Shown here: in pieces, positions 7,136 through 13,580 of the stretch
Layout: each line of letters opens with the position of its first letter
Position numbering within the stretch: position 1 is the first letter of the stretch
Origin: Deltaproteobacteria bacterium
GTDB taxonomy: Bacteria; Desulfobacterota; Binatia; Binatales; Binataceae
Length of the DNA: 13,580 nucleotides
Direction of reading: 5' to 3'
NCBI GenBank assembly: GCA_021799555.1
Contig: JAJZAG010000063.1
Span: 1-13,580 of the forward strand
Translations under genes and position numbers: made by a program
The notes under the pieces: generated by a model
What the model saw: the letters and a program-made list of their open reading frames with translations, nothing else
Databases searched by the model: none
Told to the model about the DNA's origin: nothing

Positions 7136-7208
7136 GCCGCGGCGGAGGATAATGGCCCCGATAGGGGCAAGAATCGCCTCAATAGGCGATGATACGAGGA
7201 AATGCGGC
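7136..7208 (+). promoter_or_regulatory. Candidate structured leader RNA with tandem hairpins upstream of panB
   Basis: Two perfect hairpins stand side by side. The first has arms GCCCC/GGGGC around GATA (7155-7168). The second has arms ATCGCCT/AGGCGAT around CAAT (7173-7190). They are 4 bases apart and share an ATAGG element, which suggests a duplicated unit. GCCGC (7136-7140) can pair with GCGGC (7204-7208) to close them into a three-way junction. The pan RNA motif, a tandem hairpin RNA with bulged adenosines, is known in leaders of pantothenate operons. The position fits, but I do not see the two bulged adenosines, so a match is not claimed. Confidence 0.45.
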
Positions 7209-7269
7209 TTGGGTTGGCGCCTGGATCCACCTGTAGGACCGGGACTCCATCGGGACGTACGCGCTATTC

Positions 7270-7366
7270 GGGATCGATTCGACGCGAGCCGATTCTTTCC
7301 CAGATGAGATCGCTCCCACGCGGGGTTACCGGAATTTGGCAGCCCTGTTTGCGTTCCGGGAGCGAT
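7270..7366 (+). promoter_or_regulatory. Candidate ribosome-binding-site sequestering switch of panB
   Basis: ATCGCTCCC (7309-7317) and GGGAGCGAT (7358-7366) are perfect 9-bp complements. The second arm contains GGGAG, the panB Shine-Dalgarno, 7 bases or fewer from the ATG at 7369. Inside, ACGC (7318-7321) pairs with GCGT (7351-7354) and GGG with CCC, extending the hairpin. Upstream, GGGATCGAT (7270-7278) can pair with the same 7309-7317 strand at 8 of 9 positions, which would release the binding site. The two helices exclude each other. The pairings are seen directly; the regulation is inferred. Confidence 0.5.
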
Positions 7367-7368
7367 TT

Positions 7369-8229
7369 ATGAAGCACGAGAAAATTCGAATACCCGACCT
7401 TGCGCGAATGAAGTCCGCGCGGCGGCCGATTGCTATGCTGACCGCGTACGATTACCCGTTCGCGCGCATCTTCGATCTTGCCGGCATCGATGTCCTGCTG
7501 GTTGGTGATAGCCTGGCGATGGTCGAACGAGGAGAGGAAAACACTCTCGCCGTGACGATCGATGAGATCGTTTACCATACGCGCGCTGTCGCGCGCGCGC
7601 GCAAACGCGCCCTCCTGATCGCCGACATGCCATTCCTCTCATATCAGATCGCGCCGGAAGATGCGCTGCGTAACGCCGGTCGCCTGATCAAGGAGGGCGG
7701 CGCTGAAGCGGTCAAACTTGAAGGTGGCATTGCAATTGCCGAAACCGTACGGCGCCTGACCGCGGTCGATATTCCTGTGATGGGGCACGTCGGACTGACG
7801 CCACAGTCGGTGCATCGGATGGGCGGTCATCGTGTGCAGGGCCGCAAGCGTGGCGGCGCACCCGGATGCCGCGAGCGGCTCGCCGAGGACGCGCTCGCAC
7901 TCGAAGCCGCCGGCGCCTTTGCGGTCGTGGTCGAAGGCGTTCCGGGTTCGCTCGGTCGGGAGATCGCCGCGCGATTGCGCATTCCCGCGATCGGCATTGG
8001 CGCCGGCTCCGACCTCGACGGCCAGGTGCTGGTGATGCATGACATGCTTGGACTCAGCGAGACATTTATTCCGCGCTTCGCAAAACCATTCGCGGCGCTA
8101 TGGAAAGAAGCATCCGGTGCCGCGCAGGCGTACCTGCGCGAGGTTCGCGAACGCACCTTCCCTGCGCTCGAGCATTGCTACCCCGAAACGAACGACCCGG
8201 TGTCGCGTCAAGTCGCCAACGAGGACTGA
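7369..8229 (+). CDS. panB: 3-methyl-2-oxobutanoate hydroxymethyltransferase
   Basis: PanB transfers a hydroxymethyl group from 5,10-methylene-tetrahydrofolate to 2-oxoisovalerate, forming ketopantoate, the first step of pantothenate synthesis. The 286-residue product is a full-length (beta/alpha)8 enzyme. TAYDYP is at 25-30. The metal ligands are Asp47 (VGDS), Asp86 (ADMPF) and Glu118 (KLEGG). GHVGLTPQSVH is at 139-149, and the catalytic Glu189 lies in VVVEGVP. After VQGR (156-159) the chain has about four more residues than usual (KRGGAPGC), a small oddity. The ATG at 7369 starts the family-like N-terminus and has GGGAG just upstream, inside the proposed sequestering stem. It is followed 2 bases later by panC. 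Confidence 0.97.
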   Translation: MKHEKIRIPDLARMKSARRPIAMLTAYDYPFARIFDLAGIDVLLVGDSLAMVERGEENTLAVTIDEIVYHTRAVARARKRALLIADMPFLSYQIAPEDALRNAGRLIKEGGAEAVKLEGGIAIAETVRRLTAVDIPVMGHVGLTPQSVHRMGGHRVQGRKRGGAPGCRERLAEDALALEAAGAFAVVVEGVPGSLGREIAARLRIPAIGIGAGSDLDGQVLVMHDMLGLSETFIPRFAKPFAALWKEASGAAQAYLREVRERTFPALEHCYPETNDPVSRQVANED

Positions 8230-8231
8230 CG

Positions 8232-9077
8232 ATGCAGATAATCAATCATCCTGACGAGATGAGCCGCTGGAGCGATGCGACGCGGGCGCGCGGCGAACGG
8301 ATCGCACTGGTCCCGACGATGGGCTTTCTCCACGACGGTCATATGGCGCTGATGCGCGAGGGAAGGGCGCGGGCTGGGGCTCTGGTCGCTTCGATATTCG
8401 TCAATCCAACCCAGTTTGGCCCGGGCGAAGATCTGGCGCGCTATCCGCGCGATTTCGAGCGCGACGCTGGGATGCTCAAGACCGTGCCGGTAAACGTGAT
8501 TTTCACGCCGGATGCCTCTGCGATGTACTCGGCGGACGCGGAGACCTGGGTCGAAGCGACGCAAGTCACTCGTGGTTTGTGCGGTGCGTTTCGTCCCGGC
8601 CATTTTCGCGGCGTAACCACAGTTGTCGCCAAGCTATTCAATATCGTGAAACCACACCTCGCGATCTTCGGCGAAAAGGATTTTCAGCAACTGCGCGCGA
8701 TCCAGCGGATGGTTTCTGATTTGAATTTCGATCTGGAAATAGTCTCAGTTCCTATCGTCCGGGAGCGGGACGGCCTTGCGATGAGCTCGCGCAACGCCTA
8801 CCTGTCTCCCGAGGAACGCGAACGCGCGCTCGCGCTCAGCTTGGCGCTGCGTGCAGCCCGCGACAGGTACCGATGCGCGCCGTGCAGCGGCGAAGAGCTT
8901 GTCGCCGTCGCGACGCGGGTGTTGAACCAGACTCCCGGCGTCGAGATCGAATATGTCGAAGCCGTCGATGCGCGCACGCTCGCGCCGGCATCTTCGATAC
9001 ACTCGCCGATTCTACTCGCAATCGCAGCTCGCGTTGGCAAAACACGGCTGATCGATAACACGGTCCTGTCCCCGTGA
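8232..9077 (+). CDS. panC: Pantothenate synthetase (pantoate--beta-alanine ligase)
   Basis: PanC joins pantoate and beta-alanine using ATP, through a pantoyl-adenylate, to give pantothenate. The 281-residue protein has the nucleotidyltransferase HxGH site in PTMGFLHDGH (28-37; His34 and His37). It also has FVNPTQFG at 56-63, FGEKDFQQL at 146-154 and the KMSKS-like loop MSSRN at 184-188. The ATG at 8232 lies 2 bases after the panB stop, with GAGGA in the end of panB as ribosome binding site, so the two genes are surely cotranscribed. No panD or panE is in the window, so beta-alanine supply and ketopantoate reduction are encoded elsewhere. Confidence 0.97.
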   Translation: MQIINHPDEMSRWSDATRARGERIALVPTMGFLHDGHMALMREGRARAGALVASIFVNPTQFGPGEDLARYPRDFERDAGMLKTVPVNVIFTPDASAMYSADAETWVEATQVTRGLCGAFRPGHFRGVTTVVAKLFNIVKPHLAIFGEKDFQQLRAIQRMVSDLNFDLEIVSVPIVRERDGLAMSSRNAYLSPEERERALALSLALRAARDRYRCAPCSGEELVAVATRVLNQTPGVEIEYVEAVDARTLAPASSIHSPILLAIAARVGKTRLIDNTVLSP

Positions 9078-9163
9078 CGCTTGTGCGGCATCCGTATCGC
9101 TGATGTTGCTGGGATGAGCAGGGTTATCTTCGGCGCAGACGGACTGAACGTCGCACCGACTGC

Positions 9164-10336
9164 CTAGGCTTTCCGGCAAATGAAGATTGAGGCGCGTGCG
9201 CCAAGAATTGTGACTCGCAGCGTTTTCTCGACGGCGAGTCGGCGCCGCGCCGCCATCTCCCGCATCAGCGTCCACTCCGCCGACAGCAGGACCATCCGCC
9301 CTCCGGGCGCCAGCACGCGGTTGAACTCGGCGATCCAGGCTGGATAGAGCTTGCGATTCTCGCCATGAGATCCGTAGCGCATTCCCCACGGGAGATTGGT
9401 GATGATCTTGGTAACGCTCGCGTCCGAAAGCGGGAGCGCGGCGGCGTCCCACTGTTCGAGCCGGATCGGCTGGTAGCGATGGCCAACATTGAGGCGCGCG
9501 GCCGCCAGCGCGTCGCTGTCGCGGTCGCTCCCGATCAGTTCCGCGTACCGTCCAAGATTGGCGCGCTCGATCAGAATCGTCCCGGCGCCGCAGAACGGAT
9601 CGAGCACGACGTCGCGTTCATTCACGCCGGCGAGCCACCCGAGCGCAGCTGCCACCGCTGGGCGCAATGAGGCCGGGCGATGAGCGACTTTATACTCGCG
9701 ATGCCGCATCGGCTCGCTCGACAATCGAATTGCCAGAAGCAGTTCGGCCTCGAACATCGTGGCCCAAAATTCAACGTCGGCGTTGAGGTCGTCGAGCCGC
9801 CAGGTATGGTCGGCGCGCTCGGCGATTCCGCGCTCGATCGCGTGTTGAAGATCGATCCGGCGAAAGCGATGCTCGCCCGCCTGGCGCGCAACCACCCGAT
9901 AGCGAAGCCTGCGTCCGCCGCGCGCTTTTGGATCGAACCTTACGCGCGCCATCACTCCCGCTTCGACCAGAGGCGCGTCGCGCGCCGCCGCGCGAATCCG
10001 ATCCGGAGTCACCTCTTCCGGATTAGGTCCGGCGCGATAGCCGACGAGCGAAAAGAGGTCCTCGGCGCATCTAAGCCGCGCAAGCGCCGCCGTGTCCGGC
10101 GCGGAGAAAATCGCCATCCCGCAGCGTTCCGGCACGACTCGCGCGCCGACTTCCCGCGCGCCGCGAACCCGTGCAAGGATTTCGTCGGCGGCGATTTCCT
10201 CGAAGCCGGGCTGGGTCTGCGCGATATACTGATTAGGCCCGAAGTGCAGCGCTTGCGGCGCACGACGGTCGCCGCGATTTTCACGGACTTGGCGTTCAAA
10301 CCGACGTACGGCTTTCCTTGAGCCGTGTTCCGTCAT
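9164..10336 (-). CDS. THUMP-type class I SAM-dependent RNA methyltransferase
   Basis: The 390-residue product has an N-terminal THUMP-like RNA-binding half (about 36-205) and a Rossmann methyltransferase half. HRPASLRPAVAAAL (219-232) is the family linker. Motif I is LDPFCGAGTILIE (245-257). Asp271 in SDRD probably binds the SAM ribose. NLPWG (314-318) is the N-P-P-Y-type catalytic motif of base N-methyltransferases. This combination is typical of RlmL/TrmN/Trm14 relatives that make N2-methylguanosine in rRNA or tRNA; which RNA is the target cannot be told. The first 30 residues are basic and may help bind RNA. It starts 9 bases after the efp stop, so the two are likely cotranscribed. It converges on panC. 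Confidence 0.87.
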   Translation of the reverse strand: MTEHGSRKAVRRFERQVRENRGDRRAPQALHFGPNQYIAQTQPGFEEIAADEILARVRGAREVGARVVPERCGMAIFSAPDTAALARLRCAEDLFSLVGYRAGPNPEEVTPDRIRAAARDAPLVEAGVMARVRFDPKARGGRRLRYRVVARQAGEHRFRRIDLQHAIERGIAERADHTWRLDDLNADVEFWATMFEAELLLAIRLSSEPMRHREYKVAHRPASLRPAVAAALGWLAGVNERDVVLDPFCGAGTILIERANLGRYAELIGSDRDSDALAAARLNVGHRYQPIRLEQWDAAALPLSDASVTKIITNLPWGMRYGSHGENRKLYPAWIAEFNRVLAPGGRMVLLSAEWTLMREMAARRRLAVEKTLRVTILGARASIFICRKA

Positions 10337-10345
10337 CGTGCCTAT

Positions 10346-10909
10346 CTACTTGGTGCGCGACAGATACTCGTGAGTTTCGGTGTTGATCGTGATCAGGTCG
10401 CCTTCACTGACAAAGTGGGGCACCTGAACCACAAGCCCGGTCTCCAGCGTCGCGTTCTTCAGCGTGTTGGTAACGGCGGCGTTGCGGTTGCCGGGCTCGG
10501 TCTGGGTCACCTTGAGCGTTACGGTCTTGGGAAGCGTGACGTTGAGCGGCGTGGCCTCGTGAAATTCGACTTCCACTTCCAAATTGGGTGTGAGGAAACC
10601 GGCGACGTCCTCGATCAGTTCCTTCGGGATTGTTATCTGATCATAGGTCTCGGTATTCATGAAGTGATAGTCGTCGCCGTCCTGGTAGAGGAACTGCATT
10701 TTGAGCTGAGACAGGATTATACGCTCGACGCGATCTTCAGAGCGGAAGCGATTTTCAGTCTGCGAGCCGGTTTTGATGTTGCGCAGCTTCGTCTGGACCA
10801 TCCCACGCCAGTTGCCCGGTGTAATATGGGTAATGGTCATCACGCGCCAGAGATCTTTATTGTACTCGATCACCATCCCGGCGCGCAGTTGCGTCGCTTG
10901 AATCAGCAT
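10346..10909 (-). CDS. efp: Translation elongation factor P
   Basis: EF-P binds stalled ribosomes next to the P-site tRNA and restores peptide bond formation at polyproline stretches. The 187-residue protein has the normal three-domain length: KOW-like domain I (about 1-63, with KLRNIKTGS), domain II (64-127, FLYQDGDDYHFMN) and C-terminal OB domain III (about 130-185, with VTNTLKNATLETGL and VPHFVSEGD). The domain I loop reads HITPGNWRG (28-36). Asn33 stands where bacterial EF-P usually has the modified Lys or Arg after Pro-Gly. No modification genes (epmA, epmB, earP) are in the window. The ribosome binding site before the ATG at 10909 is weak. Confidence 0.96.
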   Translation of the reverse strand: MLIQATQLRAGMVIEYNKDLWRVMTITHITPGNWRGMVQTKLRNIKTGSQTENRFRSEDRVERIILSQLKMQFLYQDGDDYHFMNTETYDQITIPKELIEDVAGFLTPNLEVEVEFHEATPLNVTLPKTVTLKVTQTEPGNRNAAVTNTLKNATLETGLVVQVPHFVSEGDLITINTETHEYLSRTK

Positions 10910-10945
10910 CTCATGTCCACTCTCAAAGTAAAGATTAAGAAAGAG

Positions 10946-10974
10946 AATCTATCCAACACGCCAAAATCGGGCAA
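10946..10974 (-). promoter_or_regulatory. Candidate promoter of efp
   Basis: On the minus strand, TTGCCC (10974-10969) and TAGATT (10951-10946) are 17 bases apart in an AT-rich gap between two genes. This would give a leader of about 30 bases before efp. The hexamers match consensus only moderately. Confidence 0.4.
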
Positions 10975-10984
10975 GTATCGGTCT

Positions 10985-12457
10985 CTACGGAATAAGGCTT
11001 CGGTACCACGGCATCGCCGTTCCGGGCGGGTAGCCGTAACCCGGCGCCGGATATCCGTAGCCGGGTGCGCCATACGGGCTGCCGTACGGAGAAACGACAC
11101 CCGGGTAACTCGGAGCGCCGTATGGGCTTCCATATGCGCCGTATCCGTAGGGAGAACCATAGCCGTACGGATTTGTCACGCCTGGAATAATGATCGGCGG
11201 CGCGCTTGCGGTGCTCAGTCCGTTGCTGCTCGCGTTGACGGATGCCTCGACGAAATTGCTCCCGAGACCGTACGCGCGAATCGTCGCCTGCTGCCCGGGT
11301 GGCATCTGGAAGCTCACGTCGAAAGAGTTGTAGCCGCCCGCACCAATCGGAATCGGTTTCAGCAAGCGGCCGTTCACATAGACACCGGCGCGATGCACCC
11401 CTGCGCCGGAGATTTGGCCGACCACTTCATAGCTCCCAGGCTGAGACGCCGACGGCATCACGCCAAGCACGTTGATCTGGACGTTGGCGAGCGGCCCTTC
11501 GACGCCGCCGGGGAATCTACGGCCAGGAGCTCCGGTGGCGGACTCAGAGCCGTCGGCTCGCGGGATCTCCTCGGTGTTATTGTGCGACGCGGGTACGGGG
11601 ACCGGCCCGCTGGAAGCGATCGCATCCGAGTCCATCGCGCCGCCGCTGCCAAGCTCGATCATTTTCTCGTGGCCATTGCTCGAATGTGTGACCGCCGCCG
11701 CATCAGGGGCGATCTGTGCCTGCGCCATGCGGCCGAGCGCGTCGGTTACTTGGATGGTTTGCGACGGCGTCGGGTCCTGGATCCCGAAGTCAAAATTGAC
11801 GCGCTGCGGGCCGCTCACGTCGCTCACCCTGATCGCCTTGATCGGCGTCGAGTCGTCATAAATTCCGGCCGATTTGAGATTGGTTCCCTCAAAGTAACCG
11901 CGCACACGTACTCCGCCCCCAGAAAACGAACGGGAATTAATCACTACTCGCGGAGCCGCGGGCGCCTCCGGAGGGAGGCTGGCTGCTGCCCCTGCGGGGC
12001 TTGTCGGCGGCGGAGCACTGGTCGCGACCGGACCGGCAACCGGAGTCACCTGCGCTTCGAGCGCAGCGATCTCCCCCTTGATGGAATTCCATTGAGCAAG
12101 TTCCGGTGCGCCTTTGGTCGTACGCGCCGCGTCGATCTGGCCGCGGTCCCTAATCACCGCTGCCATCGCATGACTGGCGGCCGTGCGGTCGCCTTTTTCG
12201 AGCGCGCTCGAGAGTGACTGTGCGTCGCTGGCAAGACTCGCGACGGGCGCGAGCATCGGCCCGCCCGCCTTGCTGCCAGAGTCGATCGAGTTGAGCATCG
12301 TGAATGAGTTGTCACTGAGTTGTTTGGCAATCGCCGCTGGAGTATCCGCACGCACGGCGAGCGGCAGGGCTGCTGCGGCGATGGCGGCGCCTAAAGCCAA
12401 TAAGGCTCGTAAAAGCCGCGCTCTGAATTTGTTGCGTTCTTGCGGCCAGTTTTGCAC
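10985..12457 (-). CDS. Exported protein with two homologous beta-type modules and a Tyr/Gly/Pro-rich tail
   Basis: I do not recognise this 490-residue protein. A signal peptide (hydrophobic LLRALLALGAAIAAAALPLA, 15-34, then VRA before DTP) predicts export. A helical Ala-rich segment (about 38-137) and a Pro/Ala linker follow. Module 1 (about 170-250) and module 2 (about 326-408) share the pattern V-x-G-x3-G-x5-A-G-[IV]-Y and then K-x-I, with FDF/FDV further on. They therefore look like a duplicated immunoglobulin- or carbohydrate-binding-like fold. The tail 429-478 is made of PYG/GYGYP repeats. The GTG at 12457 is the only start before the signal peptide, after an in-frame stop upstream; GAGG lies about 11 bases before it. 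A role at the cell surface is likely but inferred. Confidence 0.8.
   Translation of the reverse strand: MQNWPQERNKFRARLLRALLALGAAIAAAALPLAVRADTPAAIAKQLSDNSFTMLNSIDSGSKAGGPMLAPVASLASDAQSLSSALEKGDRTAASHAMAAVIRDRGQIDAARTTKGAPELAQWNSIKGEIAALEAQVTPVAGPVATSAPPPTSPAGAAASLPPEAPAAPRVVINSRSFSGGGVRVRGYFEGTNLKSAGIYDDSTPIKAIRVSDVSGPQRVNFDFGIQDPTPSQTIQVTDALGRMAQAQIAPDAAAVTHSSNGHEKMIELGSGGAMDSDAIASSGPVPVPASHNNTEEIPRADGSESATGAPGRRFPGGVEGPLANVQINVLGVMPSASQPGSYEVVGQISGAGVHRAGVYVNGRLLKPIPIGAGGYNSFDVSFQMPPGQQATIRAYGLGSNFVEASVNASSNGLSTASAPPIIIPGVTNPYGYGSPYGYGAYGSPYGAPSYPGVVSPYGSPYGAPGYGYPAPGYGYPPGTAMPWYRSLIP
11024..11173 (-). repeat. Tyr/Gly/Pro-rich short repeats within the exported protein gene
   Basis: This part encodes residues 429-478, built of degenerate units such as PYGYGS, PYGYGA, SPYGAP and PGYGYPA. 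The DNA is correspondingly repetitive (recurring CCGTA and GGGAG-type words). Such tails are often flexible, surface-exposed and length-variable between strains. Confidence 0.8.
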
Positions 12458-12765
12458 GGTTCGCTTCGCCTCAAGACGACTGTTTGTAGCGTTCAGCCGT
12501 CCTTATGATTTGGTGCGCACGCGTCGATAAAAATTTGCCCTCGTCGCATGTGATAGGCACAAGTGTACTTGCGGCACCGTTGAGCATTCCACGCACGGAC
12601 AAACGCATAAGCCGCGATTCTTAAGTTGATTATAGTCCAACCGGCATGGTTAATAGAAACCGCGCTGAACGGGCGGTACGGGGTGCCACTCGTTCAGTTG
12701 TGGCGTACCATCGTGATCTGTTAGTAAAATCCCCTTCGATACGAGAAATTGGCGCTATCTGTACC
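12458..12765. other. Divergent intergenic region between exported protein and ygfZ
   Basis: Transcription diverges from this 308-base stretch. At 12629-12636 the bases ATTATAGT give a perfect minus-strand -10 (TATAAT, 12634-12629) and a plus-strand -10 (TATAGT, 12631-12636), so one spot may serve both genes. I find no good -35 for either. A second plus-strand -10 candidate, TAAAAT, is at 12725-12730. If ygfZ starts at the ATG at 12646, the right part of this region is coding. Confidence 0.4.
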
Positions 12766-13580
12766 GTGGAAAATCCCGCAACGAATGAGTCGCGTGCCGC
12801 ATCGGCGGACGCTATTGACCGCGCACTGCGCGCGGGCGCCGGAGTGCTTGCGATCAGCGGGCGAAAGATCCTCCGCGTGGTGGGAGACGATCGGATCTCC
12901 TTTTTGCACGGAATGAGCAGCGGCAATTTTAAAGACGCTGCCGCTGGATCGATTTTGCCGGCGCTTTTCCTGACCGAGCACGCGCATCTGCTCGCGGATT
13001 TTTTTGCATGGATTGACGTTGCCGGGATTTTCCTCGATATCGACTCAACCCAATGGGAGGCGGCGCGCGCGCACCTGGAAAGGTTGATCGTCGCCGACGA
13101 TGTCGAGTTTGAGGATATGAGCGATACTGTCCTTATCGACATTGAAGGGCCCCGCGCCGCCGAAGCCGTCCGCGCGGCACTGGGCGGTGAAGCGGCGCCG
13201 CTTACCGAATGGCGGTTCATGCGCCGCGGAGAGTTCCTAATCGGCAATCTTCCGCGCTATGGCTCGAGCGCATATTCGATTATCGCCCCGGCAAATGCAG
13301 CCGCTAGAGTAGTCGCGCAGGTCGCCGGCCTGGGCGGCGATTTTCAGGCGGTACAGCCGGATGCGCTCGATGTGATTCGCATCGAAAACGGCATCGCGAT
13401 AACCGGGGTCGACACCGGCGATAAAACGATCGCCCTCGAAGCCCGGCTGGCGCGGGCGATTGCGCCGCGCAAGGGTTGCTACGTTGGACAAGAAACGATT
13501 GAGAGGGTAACCGCGCGCGGTGGACTCCGTAAGCGTCTGTTCGGACTGCGAATCGAGGGTGGCCGGGTTCCCGAGCGCGG
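12766..13580 (+). CDS. ygfZ: YgfZ-type folate-binding protein (GcvT-like), 5' part cut by right window edge
   Basis: The frame is open to the window edge (271 codons). The hallmark KGCYVGQE at 236-243 (with Cys238) is the signature of the YgfZ/IBA57 family. These GcvT-related, tetrahydrofolate-binding proteins support iron-sulfur cluster proteins such as the tRNA methylthiolase MiaB. The N-terminal RALRAGAGVLAISGRK and DRISFLHGM also fit, as does EARLARAIAPRKG before the signature. The C-terminal barrel domain lies past the edge. The start is uncertain: the GTG at 12766 puts a normal N-terminus ahead of the domain, but has no clear ribosome binding site. An in-frame ATG at 12646 would add 40 residues and sits 9 bases after a TATAGT, so it could be a leaderless start. 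Confidence 0.83.
   Translation, partial: MENPATNESRAASADAIDRALRAGAGVLAISGRKILRVVGDDRISFLHGMSSGNFKDAAAGSILPALFLTEHAHLLADFFAWIDVAGIFLDIDSTQWEAARAHLERLIVADDVEFEDMSDTVLIDIEGPRAAEAVRAALGGEAAPLTEWRFMRRGEFLIGNLPRYGSSAYSIIAPANAAARVVAQVAGLGGDFQAVQPDALDVIRIENGIAITGVDTGDKTIALEARLARAIAPRKGCYVGQETIERVTARGGLRKRLFGLRIEGGRVPER

Larger units (their letters stand above)
7025..7368. other. Gene-free leader region upstream of panB
   Basis: No gene is supported in this 344-base stretch. It contains a 10-bp palindrome TTGATATCAA (7111-7120), two tandem hairpins (7136-7208), a repeated CGGGAC (7236-7256 area), and a structured region running into the panB ribosome binding site (7270-7366). I cannot identify a clear -35/-10 pair; an AT-rich spot at 7108-7120 is the best promoter position. 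Confidence 0.6.

Noticed and set aside
9078..9163. Bidirectional terminator between convergent panC and methyltransferase
   Set aside because: A terminator is expected here, but I find no convincing stem with a U-run.
10325..12217. Very long plus-strand open frame (630 codons)
   Set aside because: It runs antisense over efp and most of the exported protein gene. Its product is Arg-rich with no family likeness; GC-rich coding DNA often leaves such antisense frames open.
12630..13247. Minus-strand open frame of 205 codons
   Set aside because: It is antisense to ygfZ, whose frame carries the KGCYVGQE signature and continues to the edge.

Overview
This window comes from a GC-rich bacterial chromosome and is made mostly of housekeeping and small-metabolism genes on both strands. 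I see no transposase, integrase, CRISPR array or phage gene. Shine-Dalgarno-type sites precede most genes, and several predicted exported proteins have Sec-type signal peptides. This fits a GC-rich Gram-negative lineage of deltaproteobacterial or environmental candidate-phylum type. That placement is inferred from gene flavour only and is weak.

Left part (1-3681). The minus strand carries the 5' part of a 2OG-Fe(II) oxygenase cut by the window edge, then a family IV (hormone-sensitive-lipase type) alpha/beta hydrolase. Divergent from the hydrolase is a small membrane protein of the DUF2784 type. A gene-poor stretch with a perfect 10-bp-arm palindrome leads to a minus-strand tRNA-Pro(GGG). Next is a minus-strand short-chain dehydrogenase whose promoter sits so close to its ATG that the message looks leaderless.

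Centre (3843-9077). The plus strand reads: a small exported protein of unknown function, coaX (type III pantothenate kinase), an LACTB2-like metallo-beta-lactamase-fold hydrolase, an exported PDZ protein overlapping it, a 344-base leader, then panB and panC. CoaX, PanB and PanC all belong to the pantothenate/coenzyme A pathway: PanB and PanC make pantothenate from ketoisovalerate, pantoate and beta-alanine, and CoaX phosphorylates it as the first committed CoA step. The leader before panB is the most interesting non-coding element. It holds two tandem short-loop hairpins, then a 9-bp helix that would bury the panB ribosome binding site. An upstream segment can compete for the same strand. This is the layout of a translational riboswitch-like control element.

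Right part (9164-13580). The minus strand carries a THUMP-type RNA methyltransferase just behind efp (elongation factor P with Asn where Lys or Arg is usual at the loop tip). It also carries a 490-residue exported protein with two homologous beta-type modules and a Tyr/Gly/Pro-rich tail. Divergent from the latter, the 5' part of a YgfZ-type folate-binding protein runs off the right edge.
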